Source: JABDMH01 sp965223025 (lineage in GTDB: Bacteria > Bacteroidota > Bacteroidia > Chitinophagales > Saprospiraceae). From it: 64,000 bases of DNA. The position numbers and the translations under genes are program-made. Location: assembly GCA_965223025.1 (NCBI GenBank), contig CBDCVP010000023.1:806001-870000 (forward strand), read 5' to 3'. A model generated the notes under the pieces. That model was given only the letters and a program-made list of their open reading frames with translations, made no database searches and was not told the origin of the DNA. Below are positions 25,813-34,707 of the stretch, piece by piece (the stretch's first letter is position 1; each line of letters begins with the position of its first letter).

Positions 25813-27597
25813 CTAGTTTGGAATGGCACCGAAGGGCAATCTTGCCATCGGAACCTTGTTTTGCAAGATGTATTCGATCTGGTCGAGGAGGGTGAATGTC
25901 TTTGGAAAGTACGTCGTGAGCATCTGTCTCTCGAGGCTGTTGGTTAATTTTTCGCCTGTGATTTCTTCGATCAACTTTTGAATGGGTTCTTTAATCCTCG
26001 GATACTCGGTAAGTCGGTAGTCATCAATGTCTGCCAATTCTGCCGCGGTCGAGATGGCATGGTCCAGGTCACCCAGCTCGTCTACGAGGCCAATTTCTTG
26101 GGCACTGGTTCCTGTCCATACTCGGCCTTGGGCTATCTCATGTACAGCATCAATACTCATCTCGCGCCCTTCGGCTACTCTTTTGAGAAATATCTCATAA
26201 ATTCTATCGATGTTTTCTTGCATCAGGTTTGCACCTTCTTCGCTGATGGGAAAAAATGGACTCACTACACCAGTGGCAAAGCGCTCGGTTTTTACGGTGT
26301 CCATATGGATGCCCAGTTTTTCATTCATCAGCTCCTGGAGATTGGGGATCATTCCAAAGACGCCGATTGATCCCGTGATCGTGTTGGGTTCGGCTATGAT
26401 TTTGTCGGCTCCGCAGGCGATGTAGTAGCCGCCAGATGCCGCCACATCAGCCATGGAGGCTACCACTACGATATCTTTTTCTTGTAGCACCTCCAGCTCT
26501 CTCCATATCTCGTCTGACACGAAAGCATCGCCGCCGGGAGAGTTGATTCTGAGCACTACGGCTCTCACTTTTTCATCATCACCAATTTTTCTGATCATCT
26601 TGACATAGTGATCATCGGTGATCATGCCATAGGTTTCGTCTCCAGCCCGGATCTCACCTTCTGCGTACAATATTGCGACCTTGTTATCCGCTCGAAGGTT
26701 TCGTTCCTTATCTCGTACTTTATGATAATCTGATAAACTGACGAAGGGAATATCGTCATCCTCATCAAGATCCAGTGCCTCCCTAATGGCTTCGATCACT
26801 TCATCACCATATTTGATCTCATCAACCAACCCATTTTCTAGGGCCAGATCGGACGATCTGCCACTCAGATCACTTGCCATCTGACTTACTTTGCTGGCAT
26901 CGATGTTGCGGGAGTTGGCGATGTCGTTGAGAAAGGATTGATAGAGCTCTGACATGTAGGCTCTGATTTGCAAACGATTTTCGTCACTCATTTTGTTGAG
27001 ACGAAAGGGCTCACTGGCACCTTTGTATTTTCCTGCGTAGAATGTGGCCATTTTAATACCCATCTTGTCCAGCATGTCTTTAAAAAAAGGTATTTCAGCA
27101 CCAAATCCTCGCAAGTCCACACTTCCTAAAGGATGCAGAAAGACCCGATCAGCAGCTGTAGCCAGATAATATCCTCCCTGGCTGTAACCGTAGTTACCGC
27201 AATTGGCATAGACAAATTTGCCAGTTTCTTTAAAGGATAGAATGGCATTTCTGATGTCTTGAGCTTTGGCTGATCCCATACCCATTGAGCCCAGATCAAG
27301 ATAGATGCCCTTGATGTTTCGATCTTCACCTGCCGCTTCGATGGCTTCGATGATGTCGAATTGACCAACGATGGCCTCATCTTTGAAGTTGAACATGGCC
27401 TCTTCGGTATTACCTGTTTTTTGTGGAATGGTCTGATGGAAGGAGAGCCGCAACACACTGTTTTTCTTCACCTCGGCTTTATCACTTCCCTTACTAAACA
27501 TGGTGGCTGCAATGCCGGTAAAAAGAAGACTTACGACCAGAGATGCCACGATGACACCTAGGCAGGAACCAAGAACTATCTTCACAAAGCTTTTCAT
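25813..27597 (-). CDS. sppA: Signal peptide peptidase SppA (67 kDa type)
   Basis: Membrane-anchored Ser/Lys protease degrading cleaved signal peptides. 594 residues, the long form with two tandem SppA domains: N-terminal anchor (about 6-30), general-base Lys192 in GKYKGASEPF in the first domain, nucleophile Ser388 in ADVAASGGYYIA in the second, and INSPGGDAF forming the oxyanion region. Length and both catalytic residues match E. coli SppA. Last gene of a long minus-strand run, 122 bases after the deoxynucleoside kinase gene. Confidence 0.95.
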   Translation of the reverse strand: MKSFVKIVLGSCLGVIVASLVVSLLFTGIAATMFSKGSDKAEVKKNSVLRLSFHQTIPQKTGNTEEAMFNFKDEAIVGQFDIIEAIEAAGEDRNIKGIYLDLGSMGMGSAKAQDIRNAILSFKETGKFVYANCGNYGYSQGGYYLATAADRVFLHPLGSVDLRGFGAEIPFFKDMLDKMGIKMATFYAGKYKGASEPFRLNKMSDENRLQIRAYMSELYQSFLNDIANSRNIDASKVSQMASDLSGRSSDLALENGLVDEIKYGDEVIEAIREALDLDEDDDIPFVSLSDYHKVRDKERNLRADNKVAILYAEGEIRAGDETYGMITDDHYVKMIRKIGDDEKVRAVVLRINSPGGDAFVSDEIWRELEVLQEKDIVVVASMADVAASGGYYIACGADKIIAEPNTITGSIGVFGMIPNLQELMNEKLGIHMDTVKTERFATGVVSPFFPISEEGANLMQENIDRIYEIFLKRVAEGREMSIDAVHEIAQGRVWTGTSAQEIGLVDELGDLDHAISTAAELADIDDYRLTEYPRIKEPIQKLIEEITGEKLTNSLERQMLTTYFPKTFTLLDQIEYILQNKVPMARLPFGAIPN

Positions 27598-27719
27598 CTC
27601 TAAGAATTTTTGCTGTGATAAATGTACCGATCAAAAGTGCCATGTGGGTACGAAAATCGATCAATGTCCTATTTGCATCGCCATATGGAGGTGTCATCTA
27701 CACTAGAATCCATTTTGCT

Positions 27720-28373
27720 CTAATGAATGCTGACCCGATGAACTCCCGGATTGTAGCGTCCTGCTAAGATTTTGATGATTTCATCCAAATGCTTTTTATT
27801 CTTGACAAAGTCCATCTCTTCCACATCAATGATCAAGATCGGGTATGAATTTTCACTGCGAAAGTACTCGAAGTAACTGTCCTGGATATCCTGCAGGTAA
27901 GACTCGGTAATGGGTGACTCCATCACCCGTCCTCGTTCCTCGATCAATTGCATCAGCTTTGGGGTAGAACGATGTAAATATACCAGCAGATCCGGAGGGG
28001 GGAATGGCGCTTCCAGCAACTGAAATAGGTGCTGAAATATCCTAAACTCCTCATCATTTAGATTGTTCTTGGCAAAGAGGAGTGTCTTTGGAAAGCAGTA
28101 GTCGGCAAAAATATGCTTCGCAAACAAATCGTGGGTAAGAATGTGCTTCTGCATTTGCTTATGCCGCTCCGTCATAAAAAACACCTCCACCGGAAAAGCA
28201 TAGCGATCAGGATCACTGTAGAAGAATGGTAGGAATGGATTGTCGGTAAACTGCTCTAAGAGCAGTTTGCCGTTGAAGCGCTTAGCCAGTTTGCTACACA
28301 ATGAGGTTTTACCACTTCCGATATTACCCTCTACACAAATATAACGATGTGGTAAGGGGTAATCATCCATCAT
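27720..28373 (-). CDS. Deoxynucleoside kinase family protein
   Basis: Phosphorylates deoxyribonucleosides (salvage). 217 residues, P-loop EGNIGSGKTS at 15-24, the ERS-like segment PDLLVYLHRSTPKLM and the lid RGRVMESPITESYLQ. These are features of the dCK/dGK-like fold. Two adjacent ATGs are possible, both overlapping the folK end by eight to eleven bases, so translation is coupled. Substrate preference (dA/dG or dC/dT) cannot be told. Confidence 0.9.
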   Translation of the reverse strand: MMDDYPLPHRYICVEGNIGSGKTSLCSKLAKRFNGKLLLEQFTDNPFLPFFYSDPDRYAFPVEVFFMTERHKQMQKHILTHDLFAKHIFADYCFPKTLLFAKNNLNDEEFRIFQHLFQLLEAPFPPPDLLVYLHRSTPKLMQLIEERGRVMESPITESYLQDIQDSYFEYFRSENSYPILIIDVEEMDFVKNKKHLDEIIKILAGRYNPGVHRVSIH

Positions 28374-28866
28374 TCTCTAACATTAGTACTTCTAGCATAT
28401 CCTCAGTTTGAAGATACAACTCTTCAATGGTCTTACCCAAGATGGGATGCACTAAATCAGGGGCGAGTTCCATCAATGGGATCAGGACAAAATTTCGTTT
28501 GGAAATGTAAGGGTGCGGTAAAGTCAACGTTTGGCTATTTCGAATCTCGTCGTCGAGAAAAAGGAGGTCAATATCTATCGCCCTTCGTGTCCATTTGTGA
28601 TCCCTCACCCTTCCCATAGACCGTTCTGTGGTCAAACATATGTCCAGCAAGTCCTCTGCACTCTTATCGGTCAGGTAGCAAACCACTTGATTATAGAAAT
28701 CAGGTTGCTCTGTCATTCCCCAAGCCTTACTGAGGTATACATGAGACTCTCTAACCTCAGCACCTATGTGAGCTTTCAGATGCGCTCTGGCCATGGCCAA
28801 ATTACGAGACCTGTCTCCCATATTGGAGCCTAGAGACAGGTAGGCGGTCTTCATTGGTTCAGTCAT
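28363..28866 (-). CDS. folK: 6-hydroxymethyl-7,8-dihydropterin pyrophosphokinase
   Basis: HPPK of folate synthesis: ATP-dependent pyrophosphorylation of hydroxymethyl-dihydropterin. 167 residues with LSLGSNMGDR (10-19), the metal-binding RRAIDIDLLFLDDE (about 95-108, two aspartates) and LPHPYISKRNFVLIPLME. It overlaps the S4 gene upstream and the deoxynucleoside kinase gene downstream. An internal ATG four codons in is equally possible as the start. The folP partner is not here. Confidence 0.95.
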   Translation of the reverse strand: MTEPMKTAYLSLGSNMGDRSRNLAMARAHLKAHIGAEVRESHVYLSKAWGMTEQPDFYNQVVCYLTDKSAEDLLDICLTTERSMGRVRDHKWTRRAIDIDLLFLDDEIRNSQTLTLPHPYISKRNFVLIPLMELAPDLVHPILGKTIEELYLQTEDMLEVLMLENDG

Positions 28867-29254
28867 TAAAATAATAGTCGCCTTTAAACTGATCTAACTC
28901 CCGTCGTTCCTTCTTAGTGGGGCGGCCAGCACCTCGCTGTCTTCTCTCCGAACTGGCCTTTCCCACAAACCAGTCGTCGTATTTTCTAAGTTCAGCTTCG
29001 GGCGTGTGATCCAAGTAAGCTTTGGCTGCGATCGGTGCACCTACTCTCTTTTTGAGCAATACTACTACTTCAAACTGAAAAAGATATCCGTTTTTACTCA
29101 CCTGAATCCGGTCGCTGACCCTCACTTGATGCGAGGGTTTCACCTTGATCCCCTGTACCGACACTTTCCCGGACTTGCACATGGTGGTGGCTAGCGTACG
29201 TGATTTGAAAATCCGAACACTCCACAACCACTGATCTATTCTAACCCTGTCCAA
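28859..29254 (-). CDS. S4-domain RNA-binding protein, Hsp15-like
   Basis: 131 residues: S4 RNA-binding domain from the first residue (DQWLWSVRIFKSRTLATTMC with the GKVSVQGIKVKPSHQV loop) and a basic tail (RRQRGAGRPTKKERR). This is the HslR/Hsp15 type, which binds stalled 50S subunits carrying nascent chains. Start is TTG 29254, 14 bases inside the PPK2 gene end; no ATG or GTG lies near the S4 N-terminus. It overlaps folK as well, so the block is tightly coupled. Confidence 0.9.
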   Translation of the reverse strand: MDRVRIDQWLWSVRIFKSRTLATTMCKSGKVSVQGIKVKPSHQVRVSDRIQVSKNGYLFQFEVVVLLKKRVGAPIAAKAYLDHTPEAELRKYDDWFVGKASSERRQRGAGRPTKKERRELDQFKGDYYFND

Positions 29255-29999
29255 TGTGTTCTTCTTGAGACAGGACGGGTAGAGTCATCTTAAAACCTTC
29301 CATGATGTCGACCAGGGTCTTGGTGACAAAATAGTCTCGATACCATCGTCGATCCGATGGCACGATGTACCATGGTATCTTACTTTCGTTGAGGGCATAT
29401 TCATAGGCCTCCATGTAAGCTTCCCAGTGTTTTCTCTCCTCCCAATCACCTGGATTGTGTTTCCAGTTTTTGGAGGGTTGGTCGATGCGTTCTTGCAACT
29501 TTTCGAGCTGCCGCTCTTTACTGATATGCATATAAAATTTGACCACTGTCGTCTGATTGTCAAACTGCAATAGTTCCTCGAAATGATTGATGGCTTTCAT
29601 CCTTTGGGCAACTTTGTCATCGTCGATCCACTTGTGAACACGCTGTATCAGGATATCTTCATAATGGGACCGGTTAAAAACTTGGATTTTTCCCTTTTGG
29701 GGAGCGACCTTATGCACACGCCATAAAAAGTCATGTGCGAATTCCTCATCGCTTGGTTTCTTGAATGCATGAGCCCATACACCACTGGGACTGCAAAATC
29801 TAAACACTTTTTTTGTGGTACCATCTTTTCCGCTTGCATCCATACCCTGGAGTACAACCAGCACGCAGCGCTTTTCCTCGGCATACAGTAAATGCTGCAG
29901 TTCGGCTAGCCTTTTTGATAACTTGATCCGCATTTTAATGGTTGATGCCTTGGTCATGTCAGCCGGAGCCTCAGTGGAAATATCTGATAATTTGATCAT
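29241..29999 (-). CDS. Polyphosphate kinase 2 family protein
   Basis: PPK2-type P-loop enzyme that uses polyphosphate to phosphorylate nucleotides (or the reverse). 252 residues: Walker A GMDASGKDG at 52-60, the PPK2 SPSGVWAHAFKKPSDEE motif, Walker B-like FNRSHYEDILIQRVH, and a lid with KERQLEKLQERIDQPSKNWK. Single-domain form; from sequence I cannot say whether it takes AMP, ADP or GDP. Followed with a 14-base overlap by the S4 gene. Confidence 0.93.
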   Translation of the reverse strand: MIKLSDISTEAPADMTKASTIKMRIKLSKRLAELQHLLYAEEKRCVLVVLQGMDASGKDGTTKKVFRFCSPSGVWAHAFKKPSDEEFAHDFLWRVHKVAPQKGKIQVFNRSHYEDILIQRVHKWIDDDKVAQRMKAINHFEELLQFDNQTTVVKFYMHISKERQLEKLQERIDQPSKNWKHNPGDWEERKHWEAYMEAYEYALNESKIPWYIVPSDRRWYRDYFVTKTLVDIMEGFKMTLPVLSQEEHIGQG

Positions 30000-30053
30000 A
30001 AACTGTTTTTGTGATGCTTGGTGGGAAGATACAATTTTAGAATACTTACCATG

Positions 30054-30860
30054 TCAATCCGTCCTTCTTAAAATCCAGATATCCTGCTCAGATGAGCCGT
30101 TTGATAGCATACCTGCTTGATGCTCTAGTACATCAAATGGAGCGAGTATCTGGTGCATGAAGGTAGGGGGTTGAAACGCGCTAAATGTCCTGCTACCTTC
30201 AGCAACTTTTCCGCGTACGATCAGTTGCCCTCCATCAAACTTTCTTCGCTCTGATAAGGTCAGCTTAGCTCTGTAAGCTTCACCCTGAGTAGTGATTAGG
30301 GCGATTCCATCGGGTGCCAGAACACGGTGAATCTCTTGAAGCCAATCCTGGTGCCTCTGTTCACTCAGATGGGTGAGGATAGAGATGGCATATAGAAAGT
30401 CAAATTGGCCGGCATCGAAAGGAAGTGGAGGATCCAGGTGGTTGGTTGTGAAATGAACTTTAGGGATGTTTGCTTTGCACCACGCGATGGTCTCTGGATT
30501 GAGATCCGATCCAAAAATGGCGTTCTCCGGTCCCATCAATGCTGGAAGATGCCTGACTATGCGGGCTGGCCCACAGCCCCAGTCGAGTACCTGCAAATGG
30601 CTGACCGACTTGTACCGACCCAAAGTGTCGAGCAACCAGCTAGCCACCGATTTGCCATCTTCATAGTACTTAAAATAATCGCCGTGGAAGGTCTCGTACA
30701 ATATGTCATCTTCTGGCAAGCTCACCTTCGGATATTGAGCCCTGAAGTCCTGGTTCTTCTTCCTGAGCCTCCATGCATGGAAGTACATCCTCACTTTATC
30801 GAAAAAATCTAAAAGGCCTAAGGAGCGAAGCAAAGATGAGATTAGGTTGTGAAGGGACAT
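30054..30860 (-). CDS. Class I SAM-dependent methyltransferase
   Basis: 268 residues; a helical N-terminal part (about 1-75) precedes a Rossmann methyltransferase with motif I VLDWGCGPARIVRHLP, motif II FGSDLNPET and post-motif FLYAISILTHL and HRVLAPDGIALITTQG. Substrate is unknown; the layout is like small-molecule or lipid methyltransferases, not RNA enzymes. It lies 54 bases before the PPK2 gene and 36 after DUF58, so it is probably part of the same transcript. Confidence 0.85.
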   Translation of the reverse strand: MSLHNLISSLLRSLGLLDFFDKVRMYFHAWRLRKKNQDFRAQYPKVSLPEDDILYETFHGDYFKYYEDGKSVASWLLDTLGRYKSVSHLQVLDWGCGPARIVRHLPALMGPENAIFGSDLNPETIAWCKANIPKVHFTTNHLDPPLPFDAGQFDFLYAISILTHLSEQRHQDWLQEIHRVLAPDGIALITTQGEAYRAKLTLSERRKFDGGQLIVRGKVAEGSRTFSAFQPPTFMHQILAPFDVLEHQAGMLSNGSSEQDIWILRRTD

Positions 30861-30896
30861 GCAATGTGGCGACGTGATGTGATGTAGGTTGTCCAG

Positions 30897-31823
30897 TTAG
30901 CTCATTCTACGGCGTTTAATGAGGTAGGATTCTAGCACGGGTTTGAAGCCCTTGGCAATATCGGCTTCAACCAAGTCGATCTTATACTGCAAACACTTCA
31001 AATGGAGTTCTTCCTTAAATGCTTTGAGTTTGGCTGTGTACACCTCTTTGACATCATTGGGTTGGACCTTAACACGTTCTCCGGTTTCTACATCAATAAA
31101 CATGTAAGGCCTGTTTTCGAAGTCAAAATCCAACTCTCTGGCTTTATCAACGACATGAAAAAGAAGGACTTCGTGTTTGTTATGTTTTAGATGCTGGAGA
31201 GCAGAGAAAAGATGATCGGGACTTTCTACTCGATCAAACATATCACTAAAGATCACCACTAATGACCGTTTGTGGATGCTATCAGCTATCTGATGCAAGG
31301 ATTGGGCTGCCGCAGTTCCCTTTTCGGTTGTTTCATCATGGATAACTTTGTCGAGATAGGTCAATAATAACTTATAGTGAGATGTACTGCTGCGCACAGG
31401 GGTGTGCTGTCTAACCTCCTGATCAAAAATGCTGAGGCCAAAGGCATCTCTTTGTTTTTTCAGCAGCAACATGAGTGAGGCCGCCGCAAGGCTAGACCAT
31501 CTCAGTTTATTGAGTTTTCTAGATGTTTGTTCTCTAAGATGGGGAAAGTACATAGAAGACGAAGTGTCCAAAATGATCTGACAACGCAGGTTGGTCTCCT
31601 CCTCAAACCTCTTGGTAAACATTTTGTCTGTACGTGCAAAGACCTTCCAATCAATGTTGCGTGTACTTTCCCCTTGGTTGTAGAGGCGATGTTCCGCAAA
31701 TTCGACGGAAAATCCATGGAACGGACTTTTGTGCAATCCGATGATAAACCCTTCCACTACCTGACGTGCTATCAGATCCAGGTTTTCCAGATTCTTGAGG
31801 TTGTACTGGTCAAAGAAGCTCAT
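30897..31823 (-). CDS. DUF58-domain protein
   Basis: 308 residues of the DUF58 family, which has a VWA-like fold. Seen: GFSVEFAEHRLYNQGESTRN near the start (the conserved DUF58 stretch), a MIDAS-like DTSSSM, and a FSDMFDR motif. In Bacteroidota the gene usually sits in the MoxR-DUF58-BatA/BatD cluster linked to aerotolerance or metal-enzyme maturation; here no MoxR or Bat gene adjoins. It faces trxA's terminator upstream and its own promoter is not clear. Confidence 0.88.
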   Translation of the reverse strand: MSFFDQYNLKNLENLDLIARQVVEGFIIGLHKSPFHGFSVEFAEHRLYNQGESTRNIDWKVFARTDKMFTKRFEEETNLRCQIILDTSSSMYFPHLREQTSRKLNKLRWSSLAAASLMLLLKKQRDAFGLSIFDQEVRQHTPVRSSTSHYKLLLTYLDKVIHDETTEKGTAAAQSLHQIADSIHKRSLVVIFSDMFDRVESPDHLFSALQHLKHNKHEVLLFHVVDKARELDFDFENRPYMFIDVETGERVKVQPNDVKEVYTAKLKAFKEELHLKCLQYKIDLVEADIAKGFKPVLESYLIKRRRMS

Positions 31824-31838
31824 AGTTGCACTAAATTA

Positions 31839-31876
31839 AAATAGCTCCTGTTCATAACGTCGAACAGGAGCTATTT
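31839..31876 (-). terminator. Perfect 15-bp terminator of trxA
   Basis: Arms 31839-31853 and 31862-31876 are fully complementary around an 8-base loop; on the minus strand the stem is followed by TTTTAATTT. It lies 17 bases past the trxA stop and would insulate trxA from the DUF58 gene. Confidence 0.85.
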
Positions 31877-31893
31877 AATCTGACCAAATTCTA

Positions 31894-32211
31894 CTATAAA
31901 TGAGAATCAATCTTTTCTGTCAATGCTTGCTTGGTGGCTGTGCCCACATGCTTGTCTACAACTTCCCCGTCCTTGATGAAAAGGATGGTAGGAATGCTGC
32001 GAATATTGTATTTCATGGATACTTCCGGATGATTGTCGACATCAACTTTTCCAATGAGTGCTTTGCCGTCGTATTCCTCCGCCAGCTCTTCCACGATTGG
32101 GCCTACCAATCTGCAAGGACCACACCATTCTGCCCAAAAGTCTACCACAGATAATCCACCTTTGTCCAGTGCATTTTCCTTGAAATTTGTGTCGGTAAAT
32201 TCAAAAGCCAT
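31894..32211 (-). CDS. trxA: Thioredoxin
   Basis: Cytosolic disulfide reductase of 105 residues with the canonical active site Trp-Cys30-Gly-Pro-Cys33, the buried Asp24 (VVDFWAEWC) and cis-proline in IRSIPTIL. Standard length and fold. Monocistronic: own candidate promoter and a perfect terminator. Confidence 0.97.
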   Translation of the reverse strand: MAFEFTDTNFKENALDKGGLSVVDFWAEWCGPCRLVGPIVEELAEEYDGKALIGKVDVDNHPEVSMKYNIRSIPTILFIKDGEVVDKHVGTATKQALTEKIDSHL

Positions 32212-32252
32212 TTTCCTTTTATTTAGATAGTTATCAATAAATCAAAGTGCTG

Positions 32253-32260
32253 CAAATGTA
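32253..32260 (-). promoter_or_regulatory. Candidate -7 element for trxA
   Basis: Minus strand reads TACATTTG (TAnnTTTG). Leader would be about 35 bases. No good -33 element. Confidence 0.4.
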
Positions 32261-32300
32261 TAAAGAAAACCCATGTGCATATTCTTAAGTTCTCAACATT

Positions 32301-32308
32301 TACTTTTG
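32301..32308 (+). promoter_or_regulatory. Candidate -7 element for the DUF3810 gene
   Basis: TACTTTTG matches TAnnTTTG and sits in the 11-mer TTACTTTTGCA, which recurs exactly before the PPi-PEPCK gene (54306). It would give a leader of about 70 bases. Confidence 0.35.
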
Positions 32309-32384
32309 CATCATTTGGTATCACTAACAGACTGATTTACTCCTTGGTTCACCTCACGGCTTAAATTGTCGCTGCGTATACAAA

Positions 32385-33467
32385 ATGCGGATAAAGTCTT
32401 CACATAAATGGTTAATAGGATTGTGCCTTGGCATACTAGCCATCGTCATACATGTCACGGCATCAATGGATTATGTGGAACATTGGTACGGCAATGGATG
32501 CTATCGATTGATTAGATCATTCCTTGATCACACGATTGGCATCATGCCGGTCCCATTTACTTTTGTGCTAGGATTCCTGGCACTCTGGTGGATTTGGAGC
32601 AAACTCAGCCAATTTTGGAGGTCCTCTCCCAGAGCCATTTCGTCCTGGGCCCGTTTGTGGCGTAGCTTACTGTCAGCCATAGGCTGGATCATCTTTTTTT
32701 TCTACGCCTTTTGGGGCTTCAATTATGATCGCATCCCTTTGATGAATAGGCTGTTGTGGGAGGTACAACCTATTGAGAAAATTGTTTTCATACGAGAATG
32801 CCAGGGTGAAGCTGCAAGGCTCACCCAATTAAGGTCAGATCATCACCGAGCAATCGAGGAGTCGCTCTTGCGTGAGAATTTCCGTCTGCTGGAGACGGTC
32901 ATCAGAAGCAGTGCAGTGGAGTTAGCCAACCATCTTGATTACGATGTCTCTACCACTGTGCCCTGTCGCCAGCTGAAGCCCAATGGATTGCTGCTTCGAT
33001 TCAGCACCGCAGGTTTCTATAATCCACTTTCGGGAGAGTGCAATATCGATGGTGGTCTGCATCCATTGCAAAAACCATTTGTCATGGCACATGAGTTTTT
33101 CCATGCAATGGGTGTCACAGGAGAAGGGGACTGCAATTTCCTAGCCTATGTGTTGTGCCATCGATCAAATGACCCTTATGTCAGGTATTCGGGGCAATTG
33201 GGATATTGGCGGTATTTAAGGGGTAGCTTTCGTCGTCAAGACAGGGACGCATATGAAGCAACGGTAGCGACGATGTCCAGTGATGTAAGGTCTGATCTGC
33301 AAGCGATTGATAGTCAGTTGGCCAAGTACCCTGATATCATGCCTCGACTTAGGGATCGCATGTATCATGCCTACTTAAAGTCTAATAAGATTCACGATGG
33401 ATTGTCAAATTATGGCCAAATCATCACCCTTGTCATCAACTGGCGAAGGCAAGGTGAGAAACTGTGA
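32385..33467 (+). CDS. DUF3810 membrane protein with HExxH metalloprotease motif
   Basis: 360 residues: three membrane segments (about 9-27, 54-71, 96-112) and a soluble domain of some 240 residues. The latter carries H236-E237-F-F-H240 followed by a glutamate seven residues on (TGEGDCNFLAY), the arrangement of a zincin active site. DUF3810 is known as a Bacteroidota/Firmicutes family without assigned function; a membrane-anchored zinc protease is my inference. No clear partner gene; the moaA operon starts 243 bases downstream. Confidence 0.85.
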   Translation: MRIKSSHKWLIGLCLGILAIVIHVTASMDYVEHWYGNGCYRLIRSFLDHTIGIMPVPFTFVLGFLALWWIWSKLSQFWRSSPRAISSWARLWRSLLSAIGWIIFFFYAFWGFNYDRIPLMNRLLWEVQPIEKIVFIRECQGEAARLTQLRSDHHRAIEESLLRENFRLLETVIRSSAVELANHLDYDVSTTVPCRQLKPNGLLLRFSTAGFYNPLSGECNIDGGLHPLQKPFVMAHEFFHAMGVTGEGDCNFLAYVLCHRSNDPYVRYSGQLGYWRYLRGSFRRQDRDAYEATVATMSSDVRSDLQAIDSQLAKYPDIMPRLRDRMYHAYLKSNKIHDGLSNYGQIITLVINWRRQGEKL

Positions 33468-33490
33468 TCTACGAGAGACCTTTAATTTGA

Positions 33491-33709
33491 GTGCGACATC
33501 GACGCACCAGAGTAGATCTGGGACGCAGCTCTTTCTCGGACATTAGGGGATATGGAGGCTTGTTTGATCAGGACCTATGGTCGTTTTGCGTAATGAGTGC
33601 AGGTGAGTGTAGATTCATCAATGAGACCGGAACAATAGAAGGCAGGTTAGATGGTGCACTTTATCTATTATCTTTGAGTACAAACCAGCATTTGCAATTC
33701 GGAGCGTAA
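33491..33709 (+). CDS. Small hypothetical protein, doubtful
   Basis: 72 codons from a GTG, ending one base before the moaA ATG. I recognise no family; the last 30 residues (ending ALYLLSLSTNQHLQFGA) read as protein-like but a candidate moaA promoter element lies inside the frame. It may be chance open frame filling the 243-base gap between the DUF3810 gene and moaA. Confidence 0.2.
   Translation: MRHRRTRVDLGRSSFSDIRGYGGLFDQDLWSFCVMSAGECRFINETGTIEGRLDGALYLLSLSTNQHLQFGA
33669..33676 (+). promoter_or_regulatory. Candidate -7 element for the moaA operon
   Basis: TATCTTTG (TAnnTTTG), identical to the miaB element. A start near 33683 leaves a leader of about 28 bases that includes GGAG at 33701-33704, a usable ribosome site for moaA. 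No -33 match. I see no Moco riboswitch-like structure. Confidence 0.4.
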
Positions 33710-33710
33710 A

Positions 33711-34694
33711 ATGACATTGGTTGACAATCATGGTCGCAGAATAAACTATCTGAGATTGGCAGTGACCGATCGATGCAACCTCCGCTGTTTTTACTGCATG
33801 CCAGAGGCTGGGATCAACTACGTGAAGCGCGAAGATCTGATGACCTACGAGGAGCTAATTCGTGTCATTCACCTGTTGGCTGATTTGGGCATCGAAAAAT
33901 TGCGTGTTACTGGAGGTGAGCCATTTCTGAGAAAAGACCTTCTTGATTTTCTTGAGATGGTGCAACATTCACCCATCAAGGAGGTACACATTACCACCAA
34001 CGGTACGATGACACATGATGTGATTCCTAGGTTGAAAGAGCTGGGTATCAAGGCTGTCAACCTCTCTCTCGATTCGCTGGATAGGGAGAGGTTTCAGCTG
34101 ATTACTCGGCGCGATGTCTTCGAGGAAGTGATGCGTACTTTTTACCGGCTTTTGGAGTATGGGATGACCACTAAGATCAATATGGTGGTGATGAATGGTA
34201 GGAATGAACAGGATATCATACCGATGGCTCGTCTTGCCCAAGAACATCCAGTTGACATCCGCTTTATTGAAGAAATGCCATTTAATGGGTCTGGCAGCCT
34301 ACCGGAGCAACCATGGTCACATCACCGCATTCTTTCCCATTTGCAGGCCCATTTTCCTAATTTAACCCAACTGGCAACCAGCATGTCCTCGACAGCTGCA
34401 AAATATCAACCACCGGGATTTAGTGGTCATCTAGGCATTATTGCGGCTTCAAGCCGAACTTTTTGTGCGGGCTGCAATCGCTTACGCATTACACCACAGG
34501 GGACTTTACGGACCTGTTTGTATGGCGAAGGTGTATTTAATATCAAATCGATGATCAGGGAGGGTGCAAGCGATCATCAAATCCGAGACCTGGTGTTGGA
34601 GGCGATAGGCAACCGGGCAAAAGATGGATTCGAGGCTGAACGTCGGCGGCGTGATGGCATCATTTCAGAATCCATGTCGAGTATTGGCGGATGA
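33711..34694 (+). CDS. moaA: GTP 3',8-cyclase MoaA
   Basis: Radical SAM enzyme for the first step of molybdenum cofactor synthesis (GTP to 3',8-cyclo-GTP). N-terminal cluster Cys22-x3-Cys26-x2-Cys29; C-terminal GTP-binding cluster Cys252, Cys255, Cys269 in FCAGCNRLRITPQGTLRTC; C-terminal GlyGly tail, which is needed for catalysis in the family. GGAG seven bases upstream supports the ATG. 327 residues, normal. First gene of moaA-moeA-moaC-mobA. Confidence 0.97.
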   Translation: MTLVDNHGRRINYLRLAVTDRCNLRCFYCMPEAGINYVKREDLMTYEELIRVIHLLADLGIEKLRVTGGEPFLRKDLLDFLEMVQHSPIKEVHITTNGTMTHDVIPRLKELGIKAVNLSLDSLDRERFQLITRRDVFEEVMRTFYRLLEYGMTTKINMVVMNGRNEQDIIPMARLAQEHPVDIRFIEEMPFNGSGSLPEQPWSHHRILSHLQAHFPNLTQLATSMSSTAAKYQPPGFSGHLGIIAASSRTFCAGCNRLRITPQGTLRTCLYGEGVFNIKSMIREGASDHQIRDLVLEAIGNRAKDGFEAERRRRDGIISESMSSIGG

Positions 34695-34707
34695 CAGGTA
34701 TACACAG

